This document shows, one piece after another, positions 32,771 to 41,673 of a stretch of DNA of 48,665 bases. The stretch is from the NCBI GenBank assembly GCA_002412885.1, contig DHVX01000004.1, forward strand, positions 1 through 48,665. The letters run 5' to 3'. The position numbers were made by a program, and so were the translations under genes. A model generated the notes under the pieces. That model was not told the DNA's origin. It saw nothing but the letters and a program-made list of their open reading frames with translations, and made no database searches. The stretch's first letter is position 1, and each line of letters starts with the position of its first letter. Origin of the DNA: Bacteroidales bacterium UBA5197 (lineage in GTDB: Bacteria; Bacteroidota; Bacteroidia; Bacteroidales; Lentimicrobiaceae).

Positions 32771-33790
32771 ATGTCTCCCGAAACTGCCGTAGTATTAGTG
32801 AACATAGGAACACCCAACAGCCCTGCCGTTAAAGATGTAAGAAGCTATCTCAGGGAATTTCTGGGCGACAAAAGAGTGATAACGCTTCCATGGTTATTTC
32901 GTAAAATATTGGTTAATTTGATTATAGCGCCATTCAGGGGGCCAAAATCCGCGAAATTGTATCAGGCCATCTGGACAGAAAAGGGATCGCCTTTGCTTGT
33001 CAACAGTTTAAAACTCGGTGATGCATTACAGTCTGAAATGGGCGATTCATTCCATATTTTCACTGCCATGCGCTATGGAAATCCTTCAATGGATGACACC
33101 TTGCAGAAAATTGCCAAAGGTTCATTCCGCAAAGTAATACTGGTTCCGATGTATCCGCAATATGCCGATTCGACCACCGGAACTACAATTGCTTATTTCA
33201 GGAAACTGATGAATAAATACACAATATCAGCAGAGGAAAAAATTGTTGATCCTTTCTTTCAGCATCCTGGATTTATCGGGTCGTTTAAAAACAGGATTTT
33301 GGCCTGTAATCCTGAAACTTACAATCATATTCTCTTTTCATTTCATGGGTTGCCGGTTGACCAGACTGAGAAAATGCATCCCGGCATCACCTGCGGGCAG
33401 GCTGGTTGCAGTCATAAATATTATGATGTGAATGCCATGTGCTACAATGCTTCCTGTTATGAAACCGCCCGGCTCATTGCCAAAGCCTGTAATCTATCCG
33501 AAAACAGTTATTCGGTCGCTTTTCAGTCGCGCCTGGGATTGAAGTGGCTACAACCTTATACCGATAAGGTCGTTGAGGAAAAAGCATTACAAGGCGTTGA
33601 AAACATGCTGATTGTAAGTCCTGCGTTTGTGGCTGATTGCCTCGAAACCATCTACGAACTTGGCGTTGAATACAAACACCTTTTTATCGAAAATGGTGGT
33701 AAAAAGTTTAAGCTGGTCGAAAGTCTCAACGATGATCCTGCCTGGGTTAAAGGTCTTGCGGAGATAATTGGAGCGAATCAGGAGATTTAG
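32771..33790 (+). CDS. hemH: Ferrochelatase, 339 aa
   Basis: It inserts ferrous iron into protoporphyrin IX, the last step of protohaem synthesis. The N-terminus AVVLVNIGTPNSP, the SFHGLP motif with catalytic His192, QSRLGLKWLQPY and the acidic ADCLETIYEL segment are all present, and the length is normal. Between His192 and the next core strand lie four cysteines (Cys208, Cys213, Cys224 and Cys229). Their spacing recalls the internal [2Fe-2S] cluster ligands described in some bacterial ferrochelatases. The 3' end overlaps the 3' end of the convergent hemG by four bases, leaving no room for a terminator. It is divergent from the octaheme cytochrome operon. Confidence 0.96.
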   Translation: MSPETAVVLVNIGTPNSPAVKDVRSYLREFLGDKRVITLPWLFRKILVNLIIAPFRGPKSAKLYQAIWTEKGSPLLVNSLKLGDALQSEMGDSFHIFTAMRYGNPSMDDTLQKIAKGSFRKVILVPMYPQYADSTTGTTIAYFRKLMNKYTISAEEKIVDPFFQHPGFIGSFKNRILACNPETYNHILFSFHGLPVDQTEKMHPGITCGQAGCSHKYYDVNAMCYNASCYETARLIAKACNLSENSYSVAFQSRLGLKWLQPYTDKVVEEKALQGVENMLIVSPAFVADCLETIYELGVEYKHLFIENGGKKFKLVESLNDDPAWVKGLAEIIGANQEI

Positions 33791-35163
33791 AGTGGCAGTG
33801 ACTGCGCCAGTTCACGCCCTTGTTTAATCCGGTCGCTCATTCCAATCCCGTTGCGGAAGTTTCCTCCAATAAATAGTCCCGGATTGCTACTTTGAATGGA
33901 CTCAACAGCTTTTAACCGCTCTCCGGTGCTCAGGCCATATTGTGGAATGGCATGATTATACCTTGTGATTTTAATCAGATCGGGATTGAAACTTTGCAAT
34001 CCGGTCATCGCAACTACTTCTTTATCAAGGATTCCCAAAATATCCTTATCCGGGAGATCAACCAGTTGTGGCTTGCGAATTCCGCCCATAAATACAGATA
34101 AGAGTGCTCCGCCATCAGGTGCACGGCCTGAGAGGAACGACGACAGAAAAAGGATTCCCAGCACATCCCTTTCTTCTTTGAAGGGCACCAATCCACCGAA
34201 AGCATCAAGCGGCAGCCCCTCCCATTTGTGAAAGCCCAGTGTTACCTGCACTACTTTTGCATACAGAAGGTTGTTTAACTCTGCCATTTCTTCGTCATTC
34301 ACAAAAGGAAGCAAGGCAGGCAAATCGTGCGATCCGGTTGTTGTAATCACATAGCGTGAATTTAATTCAACATCTTCACCGTTCCAATTCCCTTTGGTAA
34401 TATAGCCTTCTTTAATATGTGGGATTACAGTTGCTTCCGCGAAACTGAGCAGGATGTTTTCACTCCCGGCTTTGGTTGTTAAAGCTTCAACCAGATTCTG
34501 CAAGCCGCCTTTAATCGAGAATACTTCACCAGTTGCCAGTTTTGCACGTGGCTCTTTTTTCTCAAAGCCTTTGCGGAAAGCTCCTCCGATAAAGCTTCCG
34601 TATTTTTGCTCTAAATTGTAAAGTTTAGGAAGTGCATAACGGGTAACCAGGTAAGAAGGATCACCCGAATAAATTCCCAGAATAAAAGGATCTACCGCAT
34701 AATCCAGGAAACTCTGACCCATCCGGCGCAGAACCAGTTGATCAAGTGTTTCATCCGGATTTTTCCCTTTTCGCCTGAATGGTTCGGCAAGAATACCAAG
34801 TTTGTCGCCGAAAGTAAAGAGAGGTGTTTTTACAGCAGCCATAAAGCCCGAAGGCAAGGGCTGCCATGTATTTCCTTTCCATATCCAGCGTTTTTTTGCA
34901 GCAGCATCGGCGATTTCAATTTCGCACAATCCTTTTAATTCTTCAATGAGTTCAGCCGTCTCGGGTTGCGAAAGAACACCCGTATTCGGTCCGGTTTCGT
35001 AAACAAATCCATTTTCCTTTACAGTGGAAATAACACCCCCGGCATGAGCCGATTTTTCTATTATCCTGAAGTCAATTCCCTTTTTCGAAAGATAATATGC
35101 CACAGTAAGTCCGGTGATTCCGGCACCCACAATGACTACTTCGGTTGTGATTTTTTTTGCCAT
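33787..35163 (-). CDS. hemG: Protoporphyrinogen oxidase (oxygen-dependent, HemG/HemY type), 458 aa
   Basis: A flavoprotein with the FAD-binding motif VIVGAGITGLTVAYYL at its N-terminus, followed by the acidic RIIEKSAHAGG end of the dinucleotide fold and the family segment YETGPNTGVL. The C-terminus (NPGLFIGGNFRNGIGMSDRI) is the conserved FAD-closing motif of protoporphyrinogen oxidases. It oxidises protoporphyrinogen IX to protoporphyrin IX, the substrate of HemH encoded convergently next to it. The gene starts 2 nt after the hemN stop, so it is co-transcribed with hemN. The enzyme type normally uses oxygen, which contrasts with the oxygen-independent HemN beside it. Other electron acceptors are possible. 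Confidence 0.95.
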   Translation of the reverse strand: MAKKITTEVVIVGAGITGLTVAYYLSKKGIDFRIIEKSAHAGGVISTVKENGFVYETGPNTGVLSQPETAELIEELKGLCEIEIADAAAKKRWIWKGNTWQPLPSGFMAAVKTPLFTFGDKLGILAEPFRRKGKNPDETLDQLVLRRMGQSFLDYAVDPFILGIYSGDPSYLVTRYALPKLYNLEQKYGSFIGGAFRKGFEKKEPRAKLATGEVFSIKGGLQNLVEALTTKAGSENILLSFAEATVIPHIKEGYITKGNWNGEDVELNSRYVITTTGSHDLPALLPFVNDEEMAELNNLLYAKVVQVTLGFHKWEGLPLDAFGGLVPFKEERDVLGILFLSSFLSGRAPDGGALLSVFMGGIRKPQLVDLPDKDILGILDKEVVAMTGLQSFNPDLIKITRYNHAIPQYGLSTGERLKAVESIQSSNPGLFIGGNFRNGIGMSDRIKQGRELAQSLPL

Positions 35164-35165
35164 CG

Positions 35166-36548
35166 TTAAATCGATTTTGAAAACTTTTTATCCGTTGGAT
35201 TTACCATTGCAGGATCGAAAGCTACAGCAATATTCCGGATAAAGAACCGGCCTTTTTCAGTGATGATAACCCCTTCGTCAGTAACATCAAGCAGATCGTC
35301 ATCAACAAGCGAATCAAGCCGTGAAGGCTCAAAATGCACGATAGACTGCAATTCATCGATGCTCAGGGCAAAGCGATCAGCGATGACTTTCCACTTCATC
35401 AGGCGGTTACACATCAGTTGATTGATGACTTCGCGAACGACAATTTCGTTGAAATTAAGCGTATAACCTTTTTCAACAGGAAATTCATTTGCTTCGATTT
35501 TCCGGATGTATTCACTTATACTCTTGGTATTCTGCACATAGCTATCATACAACTGGCTGATGGAGGAAACCCCGAAAGCGTAAACCTGTCCTGTAGTTCG
35601 GCGGGTGCAATATCCCTGAAAATTCCGGTGAAGTTCATTGTTATTCAGAGCCAGAAGCAGTTCGTCTTCACCTTTGGCATAGTGGTCCATGCCAATATCG
35701 CTGTACCCGTTTGCAAGAAGCACCTGAAAAGAAGATTCAAACATCTTCAGTTTAGAATCTGCATCGGGCAAACCTGCTTTTTCGAGTGCCATCTGGTGCT
35801 TCTTCACCCAGGGAACATGAGCATACGAAAAAGTAACGATGCGGTCTGGTGAAAAGGGCAGAATGGAACGGATATTTTCGGTAAAACTTTCGGGCGTTTG
35901 GTGTGGCAGTCCGTATATAAAGTCGAAATTCACTTTTATTTTGCTGTCAAGGCCGCGCAGATAGCTTGTAATATGATTGATCGGTAAAGCACTCGGTTCG
36001 CGGTTAGCTGTTTTAAGCACTTTAGGATCCAGGTCCTGAATACCGATGCTGAAACGATTAAAACCACTCTTCACAAGCCGCATCATATATTCGTCAGTGA
36101 GGTATGCCGGATGGCATTCGATAGCGATTTCCGGTTCCGCAATAAAATTAAAGTTACTGAAAATCAGATTGTTTATTTCTTCGATGTATTCAACCGGCAA
36201 TGCATTCGGTGTTCCTCCGCCATAATGCAGTTGCGAAACTTTCCGCCCCGGATCGAGAAGCGCTTTAACCATGCTGATTTCCTTCAGGAGGGCTTTCACA
36301 TAAGCATCAACAACCGAAGCTTCGGGGAAACGCACAGAATTACAGCCACAGTAAAAACAGATTTTTTTACAAAAAGGAATATGAATGTACAGCGAAATAT
36401 TTGAAGGTTGCTGCAGGTTCGAGCCGTTTAGTATCTGAGCATATTGCTTGCTGTCGATTCCCGTTGTGAAGTAATTCGCCGGCGGATAGCTTGTATATCG
36501 CGGCAACGATTGGTTATATTTTTCAAGAAGTGGTCGTGGAATGATCAT
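35166..36548 (-). CDS. hemN: Oxygen-independent coproporphyrinogen III oxidase, 460 aa
   Basis: A radical SAM enzyme with the cluster motif Cys60-x3-Cys64-x2-Cys67-x-Cys69 (IPFCKKICFYCGC) and the N-terminal tag SLPRYTSYPPANYF, which distinguishes true HemN from HemW-like paralogues. The glycine-rich YGGGTPNAL follows at about 108. The C-terminal winged segment (VVREVINQLMCNRLM) is complete. It converts coproporphyrinogen III to protoporphyrinogen IX without oxygen, the step before HemG. Its start codon lies 26 nt inside the end of the MFS transporter gene, so translation is tightly linked. It belongs to the receptor-transporter-hemN-hemG run. Confidence 0.96.
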   Translation of the reverse strand: MIIPRPLLEKYNQSLPRYTSYPPANYFTTGIDSKQYAQILNGSNLQQPSNISLYIHIPFCKKICFYCGCNSVRFPEASVVDAYVKALLKEISMVKALLDPGRKVSQLHYGGGTPNALPVEYIEEINNLIFSNFNFIAEPEIAIECHPAYLTDEYMMRLVKSGFNRFSIGIQDLDPKVLKTANREPSALPINHITSYLRGLDSKIKVNFDFIYGLPHQTPESFTENIRSILPFSPDRIVTFSYAHVPWVKKHQMALEKAGLPDADSKLKMFESSFQVLLANGYSDIGMDHYAKGEDELLLALNNNELHRNFQGYCTRRTTGQVYAFGVSSISQLYDSYVQNTKSISEYIRKIEANEFPVEKGYTLNFNEIVVREVINQLMCNRLMKWKVIADRFALSIDELQSIVHFEPSRLDSLVDDDLLDVTDEGVIITEKGRFFIRNIAVAFDPAMVNPTDKKFSKSI

Positions 36549-37851
36549 CGTTATTTATTTTTTCTCTGAAAAGAAATGGAATGCTTATGAGTACAAAGGA
36601 CGCCAGTGCACTTTCGATTATAAAAAGCCCTTTGTACGAAATCACATCAGCAAGTTTGCCACTTCCGATGGCCATTAAAATGCCACTCAGGTGGGTTATT
36701 ACGATCTGTATGGTGAAGTCGGTGCCTTCACGTCCTTTGCGTACTATGTCCATGGAAATTGTATAGATGGCAACTGAAGCCATTCCGTAAGTTATCCAGA
36801 GCATAACGACTGCTGTGTAGATATTCATTTTTGTGATATGCCCGCTCACCATCCACACAAAGAAAAGGGTTGTAAAAATTCCGGTTGAAGCAATAAGATA
36901 AAGGCTCTTTGTACGGCCAATGCGTCGTATGATTGCTCCTGCCAGCAGTGCACTGAGGGCTCCGCTCGCGGTGCCGCATATTCCCGAAACTATGCCGATC
37001 TCTTTTAGTGTAAAGCCCTGATCGACCATGAATGGTTTTACCAGCGATAGAATACCTATGATTCCCGAATAAAAGAAAAACAGAAGTATCAGTCTCCGGG
37101 CTATTCCTTTCTGTTTGAAGAACAGGCCAATGTCCTTAAAACTAGCAGGTTCATAGGATGAGTCGCGAAATTTAGCCCGATGGTGCGGGCATTTCCGTTT
37201 TAATTCATCTTTGCTTTCGCCTGTTTCTGTAATTCCGACCGATGTCTGGTCGTTTACATTCAGCATTTCTATTTTTGCTTCAACTTCAGCAGAATGTTTA
37301 TGCTTATAGAAATATAGGGGAATCAGAGCCACAATTACAAAACCTGCCAGGCAGATCATCAATCCCTGCCAGCCGAAATAATGGTACATCATCAGCAATA
37401 CACCGCTTCCGGCCATAGTACCCAGAAAACTACCTGCCGATTGCATACTGTTTCCCGTGCTACGTTCCGATTTCTTCAGAACCATTATTGCGAAAGCATC
37501 CGTTGCAATATCCTGGGTTGCGGAAGCTGTAAAGGCTATGACCATCAATACCACAATAAGTGTGAAATCAAACTTCAGGTTTAAAAAACCGATGCTCAGG
37601 ATGATGATGGCATATACAATCTCGGAAGTAAATATCCAACGTTTAAAATTGTCAACCGAATTTCCGTATTTGTCAACCAGAGGAGCCCATAAAAACTTAA
37701 AAATCCAGGGTAGTTTTATGAGTTGCAGCAACCCGATCATTGTGAGTGAGTATTGCTCCTGACGCATGATCACCGGCACGATGGTTGAGAAAAAGCTCAT
37801 CGGGATGGACTGTGCGAGGTACAGGCTTAGTAAGGTGGAGTATTTCTTCAT
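36523..37851 (-). CDS. MFS transporter, RhtX/AmpG-like, 442 aa
   Basis: About twelve membrane helices. It starts SLYLAQSIPMSFFSTIVPVI and continues LLQLIKLPWIFKFLWAPLVD followed by KYG, the signature of the AmpG/RhtX-FptX branch of the major facilitator family. That branch includes inner-membrane importers of siderophores and of muropeptides. A hydrophilic central loop at about 200-250 (EAKIEMLNVNDQTSV, then KRKCPHHRAKF) contains a Cys-Pro-His-His motif that could bind metal. ATG 37851 is chosen because a longer open frame to 37926 would overlap the receptor gene and adds no family sequence. It sits 19 nt after the TonB receptor and overlaps hemN. Transport of a porphyrin or a siderophore complex is inferred from context only. 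Confidence 0.87.
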   Translation of the reverse strand: MKKYSTLLSLYLAQSIPMSFFSTIVPVIMRQEQYSLTMIGLLQLIKLPWIFKFLWAPLVDKYGNSVDNFKRWIFTSEIVYAIIILSIGFLNLKFDFTLIVVLMVIAFTASATQDIATDAFAIMVLKKSERSTGNSMQSAGSFLGTMAGSGVLLMMYHYFGWQGLMICLAGFVIVALIPLYFYKHKHSAEVEAKIEMLNVNDQTSVGITETGESKDELKRKCPHHRAKFRDSSYEPASFKDIGLFFKQKGIARRLILLFFFYSGIIGILSLVKPFMVDQGFTLKEIGIVSGICGTASGALSALLAGAIIRRIGRTKSLYLIASTGIFTTLFFVWMVSGHITKMNIYTAVVMLWITYGMASVAIYTISMDIVRKGREGTDFTIQIVITHLSGILMAIGSGKLADVISYKGLFIIESALASFVLISIPFLFREKINNDDHSTTTS

Positions 37852-37870
37852 TAATTGGTATTCCCGGTTA

Positions 37871-39991
37871 TTAAAAAGTAACAGAAATGTTTGCCCCGAA
37901 CTGCAATGGTTTGCCAACCTGCACAAATGAGTTGCCCAGCGAATTGAAATAGAACGAGTTGTAATCCTGATTCAGGAGATTTTTTGCCCACAGATCGAGA
38001 CGGAGCATTTTATTCACAAAGGAGATTTTGCCACTCAGCAATCCGTAATAATCCTGTGATGCCGAGTTATCCTCATTCCAGAATATTTTACCTTGTCCCT
38101 GGTAGTTAGCAAAGAAAACGATCTTTTCGAGGTGTTTCTTTTTAACGATCAACGCATAGTCAGCACCAACATGTACCGTGTTTTCGGGAGCATAAGGAAT
38201 GTAGTTTCCTTTGTAATTAACGTCTGCAGTGCGCTGATATTCAACAAACTTAGCATTGGTATAGCCATAGCTGGTGTAAAAAGTAAAATGGTTAAACGGT
38301 TTGGCTATAATTTCCGCTTCAAAACCTTTGCTCAGTGATTGACCGGCATTTTTCAGCATGGAGCCCTGTCCGCTTGGAACCGGCTGATAAATCTGCTGAT
38401 CTTTCCAGTCGATGTAAAAGAAACTGAAATTGGCCAGCAATGCTTTTTCGAAGAAAATGGTCTTGACCCCGGCTTCATAATTCCAGCTGAATTCCGGCTT
38501 AAAACTGCGATCTTCTTCTGTTTCGAATGTGGTGTTAAAACCGCCCGTCTTGTAGCCCTTTGCAACCGTTGTATAGGCTGATATTGTGCTGCTCATATTG
38601 TAAGAGAGTGCAACTTTAGGCAATATCTCGCCATAACTGACTGTAGCCCGGGAATCGTCAACAGTTTTGAAAACATCGGCAGTGATGGTAGTGTAAAGAT
38701 AATCCTGAATGGCTTCTTCGTAATCGAAACGTATGCCGCCTGTCAATGTTAGCCCCTTGGTAAACAAGTTGTTAATACTTGCTTCTGAAAACAGTGCTAC
38801 CCCATTAATAACATTATCATAATTCTTGAAGCGTGATGCTGCTCCCGGCAATTTGTATTTTATAATACCATCGGGACCATAGTTTACAGTCACATTATCT
38901 TCAACTTTTTGCCTAAATCCAAAAGCGCCAGCCACCCACGAAATTTTATGCCCCGCTTTATTCCTTAAAGTAAACTCCTGCGACAACATATTCTGGTTTG
39001 TGTTCTGGTTAACATAAAATAAGGAAGCGTTGGTAAAATCCTGATCAATGTTCTGATCGTCCTTTAAAAACTGGTAGCTGGTAGCCGACTGGAACACAAG
39101 CCTTTGAGAAGTATATTCAACCAACAATGCATTCGAAAGAATGTCGCGTTTATACGAGCTGTAAAAATCGTAATTGATCGGAGAAACTACGCCGGTTGCA
39201 GGATCATACTTTGCATACGGATATCCACCTTGCTCGCTGTGTTCATAGCTTGAACTGAATTGGACTTTAAGTCTGTCGGTCACATTGTACACATATTTGA
39301 CACGGGCTCCGTAAAAATCTTCTTTATCCACAGGCGTTTGATCGAACTCATTGTTATAAAATCCGCTGAGTCGGCCATAAAATGCAGATGCTGATATTCC
39401 TGATCTTTCCGATAGCGATTGCGAATGCGAAACATCTGTTCTGAACAATCCATAATTGCCTCCAGATACAGCAACTTTTGTTTCTTTGGTTTCCGATGGG
39501 TTTTTGGTAAAAATATTGATCAGGCCACCCATAGTATTGCGGCCAAACAAAGTACCCTGAGGACCCCGAAGAACTTCAACTCTATCGATATCAGAGAACT
39601 CAAAATCAAACGCCGCTTTCTCGAAATAAGGTACATTGTCAACGTACAATCCTATGGAAGGCGAATTGATCCTCGAACCTATGCCACGGATGTAAACCGG
39701 AGAAGTAAGACGTGAACCATAATCAGGCATAAAGAAATTGGGTACATAACCCACAAAATCTTTTATTGATGTGATGCTTTTATCTTCAAGTGCCTTTGCC
39801 TTCATCAGTGTGATGGATGCAGGAAGGTTTTTTATCATTACACTGCTTTCCCGTGTTGATTTAACAACAACTTCATTGAGGCTGATCATTCTGATTTCCA
39901 TTGTATCTGCTTCAGGAGACTGATGCTGAGCCGAAGTTATACATGGTATGAGAATGATGGCTGACAAAAGGAATAATAGTTTTTTATTCAT
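37871..39991 (-). CDS. TonB-dependent outer-membrane receptor, 706 aa
   Basis: A signal peptide (MNKKLLFLLSAIILIPCITSAQ) is followed by a TonB-box-like segment (ISLNEVVVKST) and a plug domain (SITSIKDFVGYVPNF, then PVYIRGIGSR and EVLRGPQGTLFGRNTMGG). A 22-strand beta-barrel fills the rest and ends in FGANISVTF with terminal Phe. No carboxypeptidase-like N-terminal extension is present, so it resembles FepA/FptA-type metal-chelate receptors more than SusC. It should take an iron complex, haem or porphyrin across the outer membrane with TonB energy. It leads the minus-strand run of receptor, MFS transporter, hemN and hemG, which points to iron or porphyrin as cargo. The upstream region carries three palindromes. 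Confidence 0.94.
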   Translation of the reverse strand: MNKKLLFLLSAIILIPCITSAQHQSPEADTMEIRMISLNEVVVKSTRESSVMIKNLPASITLMKAKALEDKSITSIKDFVGYVPNFFMPDYGSRLTSPVYIRGIGSRINSPSIGLYVDNVPYFEKAAFDFEFSDIDRVEVLRGPQGTLFGRNTMGGLINIFTKNPSETKETKVAVSGGNYGLFRTDVSHSQSLSERSGISASAFYGRLSGFYNNEFDQTPVDKEDFYGARVKYVYNVTDRLKVQFSSSYEHSEQGGYPYAKYDPATGVVSPINYDFYSSYKRDILSNALLVEYTSQRLVFQSATSYQFLKDDQNIDQDFTNASLFYVNQNTNQNMLSQEFTLRNKAGHKISWVAGAFGFRQKVEDNVTVNYGPDGIIKYKLPGAASRFKNYDNVINGVALFSEASINNLFTKGLTLTGGIRFDYEEAIQDYLYTTITADVFKTVDDSRATVSYGEILPKVALSYNMSSTISAYTTVAKGYKTGGFNTTFETEEDRSFKPEFSWNYEAGVKTIFFEKALLANFSFFYIDWKDQQIYQPVPSGQGSMLKNAGQSLSKGFEAEIIAKPFNHFTFYTSYGYTNAKFVEYQRTADVNYKGNYIPYAPENTVHVGADYALIVKKKHLEKIVFFANYQGQGKIFWNEDNSASQDYYGLLSGKISFVNKMLRLDLWAKNLLNQDYNSFYFNSLGNSFVQVGKPLQFGANISVTF

Positions 39992-40002
39992 TTTTTGAAA
40001 GT

Positions 40003-40016
40003 ATTAACTTGTTAAT
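40003..40016. promoter_or_regulatory. Palindrome attaac-tt-gttaat next to the receptor start
   Basis: A 6+6 inverted repeat with a 2-nt spacer, 11 nt upstream of the receptor start codon. Its position suits an operator or a leader structure. No family assignment is made. Confidence 0.4.
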
Positions 40017-40048
40017 CTGAAGTTTGAAATTGAGGAATGGATTTTTGT

Positions 40049-40088
40049 AGCAGCAATAAGCGTTGTTAGCAGGTTCCTGATTGCTGCT
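40049..40088. promoter_or_regulatory. Inverted repeat agcagcaat / attgctgct upstream of the receptor
   Basis: Perfect 9-bp arms (40049-40057 and 40080-40088) around a 22-nt loop. It could form a leader hairpin in the receptor mRNA or act as a two-site operator. Confidence 0.4.
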
Positions 40089-40185
40089 GTTCCTTCTCCG
40101 GGATTTCATTATTACGACAGTATATCTGTGTAAATGAGCCTGATGAAATATTGCGCACTTTGCTATGCAGTAAGTTGCCGGTCAG

Positions 40186-40201
40186 CTAATTACGTAATTA
40201 G
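40186..40201. promoter_or_regulatory. Perfect 16-bp palindrome ctaattacgtaattag
   Basis: It lies between the receptor and the next upstream gene. A continuous 16-bp AT-rich palindrome is a typical dimeric-regulator site. The regulator is unknown. Confidence 0.45.
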
Positions 40202-40284
40202 TGTGATGTGTCAATATTCATGAGCACTTGCACCGCATAAGTGAAAATCATGCAGAATGCCTTGGAAAGGAAATCCGGAATTAT

Positions 40285-40659
40285 TCAGGCAGCAGGAGGA
40301 CCTCTGAGCCTGTGATCACCGGCAAGGGCTGCCGGAATGATGACTTCGTTTGAAGTACTTTTAATAACAGTTACCCACGAAGGGATCGAACTGAACAGAT
40401 TATCAGAAAACTGTTGAACAGCATTAAACGAATTCTGAAAATTAAATGATTGGGAATCTTCGCCTCCTTTATTTAATGATCCGTCATCCTTTTTATTAAT
40501 TGACGAATGAGTAAAACAGGCAGGGATAAGTACTTTACCCCAGATGCGGTTTTCGTGAAAATTGATTAAATTACCCAGATAAAACCAGAAAATAGCAATA
40601 GCCCACAAGATTGTAATGGTCTTGCGTAAATATTGGCTTATCAGGGTTTGATTTGTCAA
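40285..40659 (-). CDS. Small single-helix membrane protein ending RGPPAA, 124 aa
   Basis: I do not recognise a family. There is one hydrophobic helix near the N-terminus (ILWAIAIFWFYLGNLINF), then a polar region (HSSINKKDDGSLNKGGEDSQ, then FNFQNSFNAVQQFSDN), a hydrophobic-rich stretch and the basic ending GDHRLRGPPAA. No ATG is available. TTG 40659 gives a short N-terminus before the helix, and the frame is open to 40710. It lies upstream of and parallel to the TonB receptor, separated by nearly 300 nt with three palindromes, so it might be a regulatory or accessory partner. Composition looks coding, but expression is uncertain. Confidence 0.5.
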   Translation of the reverse strand: MTNQTLISQYLRKTITILWAIAIFWFYLGNLINFHENRIWGKVLIPACFTHSSINKKDDGSLNKGGEDSQSFNFQNSFNAVQQFSDNLFSSIPSWVTVIKSTSNEVIIPAALAGDHRLRGPPAA

Positions 40660-40969
40660 CTTGTTGGTTAAATGAAATGATATGCAAACATCTACATTAT
40701 TGTGTAACAAAAAACAAAATAAATCGCGGGAAGTGAAATTTGGAATTGTTCTAAATTACAATGTATTGATATATAGTGATTAAAGTGATTTTCAGAGGAA
40801 ATTTTGATTCATTTTTTTTTATAGCCCGAAACTGGTTTCACATACTTCTGAAAATATTTCTAACAGAAATCTGGGTTTCTTTAGCCTGGCTTGTATTTTA
40901 AAAGCAGTGAATACTGTTTGCAATATGCTCCGGATTGAAATCGGGACTTTAAAGATGAGTGTGCTATTT
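40660..40969. other. AT-rich intergenic stretch
   Basis: About 310 nt without a gene. It probably contains the promoter of the small membrane protein near its left end and the 3' region of the DUF2721 gene at its right end. Confidence 0.5.
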
Positions 40970-41380
40970 TTATTTGATTATTTCTTCATGCTCCATGTCG
41001 CTGAGGTGAAGATTAAGCGCTTTTACCGAAATCTGAATTTCGTATATAGAAATACCCAGCGATAAAATCATCATAATCAGTGCAATGCCAAAAATCCAAA
41101 CAGCTACAAGCAGTTGCCCGACAAAAATAAGGAACATTGTCGCGACACATAGAAACAGACTGGTGACACCCAAAATCTGCATATTTTTGGTTAAATACAG
41201 ACGTTTACGCAAGTTTGCAATCTGGCTCTTCAACAGCTCATTCGGATTTGATTTAAAATTTTCGTGTAATCCGCGAATCAGGGTTGCATAACCTAGAAAC
41301 CGATTGGTGTAGGCCAGCAGTATCAGCGAAATAGCTGAAAATAGAAGTGCTGGTGTTGTAAGTGTAATTTGCTCGTGCAT
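40970..41380 (-). CDS. DUF2721 membrane protein, 136 aa
   Basis: It begins MHEQITLTTPALLFSAISLI, then LLAYTNRFLGYATLIRGLHE. This is the recognisable N-terminal pattern of DUF2721 proteins, including the S-x-I-S-L-I-L-L-A-Y-T-N-R-F motif. Two or three more helices follow: QILGVTSLFLCVATMFLIFV, then LLVAVWIFGIALIMMILSL and a final amphipathic stretch. The ATG at 41380 starts the family sequence. A longer open frame to 41458 is extra. It is an inner-membrane protein of unknown function, transcribed alone on the minus strand. Confidence 0.82.
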   Translation of the reverse strand: MHEQITLTTPALLFSAISLILLAYTNRFLGYATLIRGLHENFKSNPNELLKSQIANLRKRLYLTKNMQILGVTSLFLCVATMFLIFVGQLLVAVWIFGIALIMMILSLGISIYEIQISVKALNLHLSDMEHEEIIK

Positions 41381-41673
41381 TTCCGGAAGTTTTTTTAAAG
41401 GTATGGAAATCTGGTAATTTTCGTGCGTAATCCATAACAAAATTACAACAATTGGCATTCAGTATCATAGATGAGAAAGTTCCTCCTTACTCAAAATAAC
41501 ATTTTAAAGGCAATCTGATGCAGTGCATTCGTTGGAGATAAGAATTTGACCTGAATAATATTCATTGAACTGTTTATTTGCTCCCTTTGCAAGTTACAGT
41601 CAGTGTGCTTTGCGAAGTTGGCTGCCATCTTTGAATCTGATCCAGATGCTGCCGAACTGTTGTAGTCACAAAG
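41381..41673. other. Intergenic stretch, nothing recognised
   Basis: About 290 nt between the glycosyltransferase and DUF2721 genes. No clear hairpin, promoter match or gene is seen. Confidence 0.4.

Noticed and set aside
40049..40088. Cobalamin or other riboswitch upstream of the TonB receptor
   Set aside because: Only a simple hairpin is visible. No conserved riboswitch boxes were recognised.
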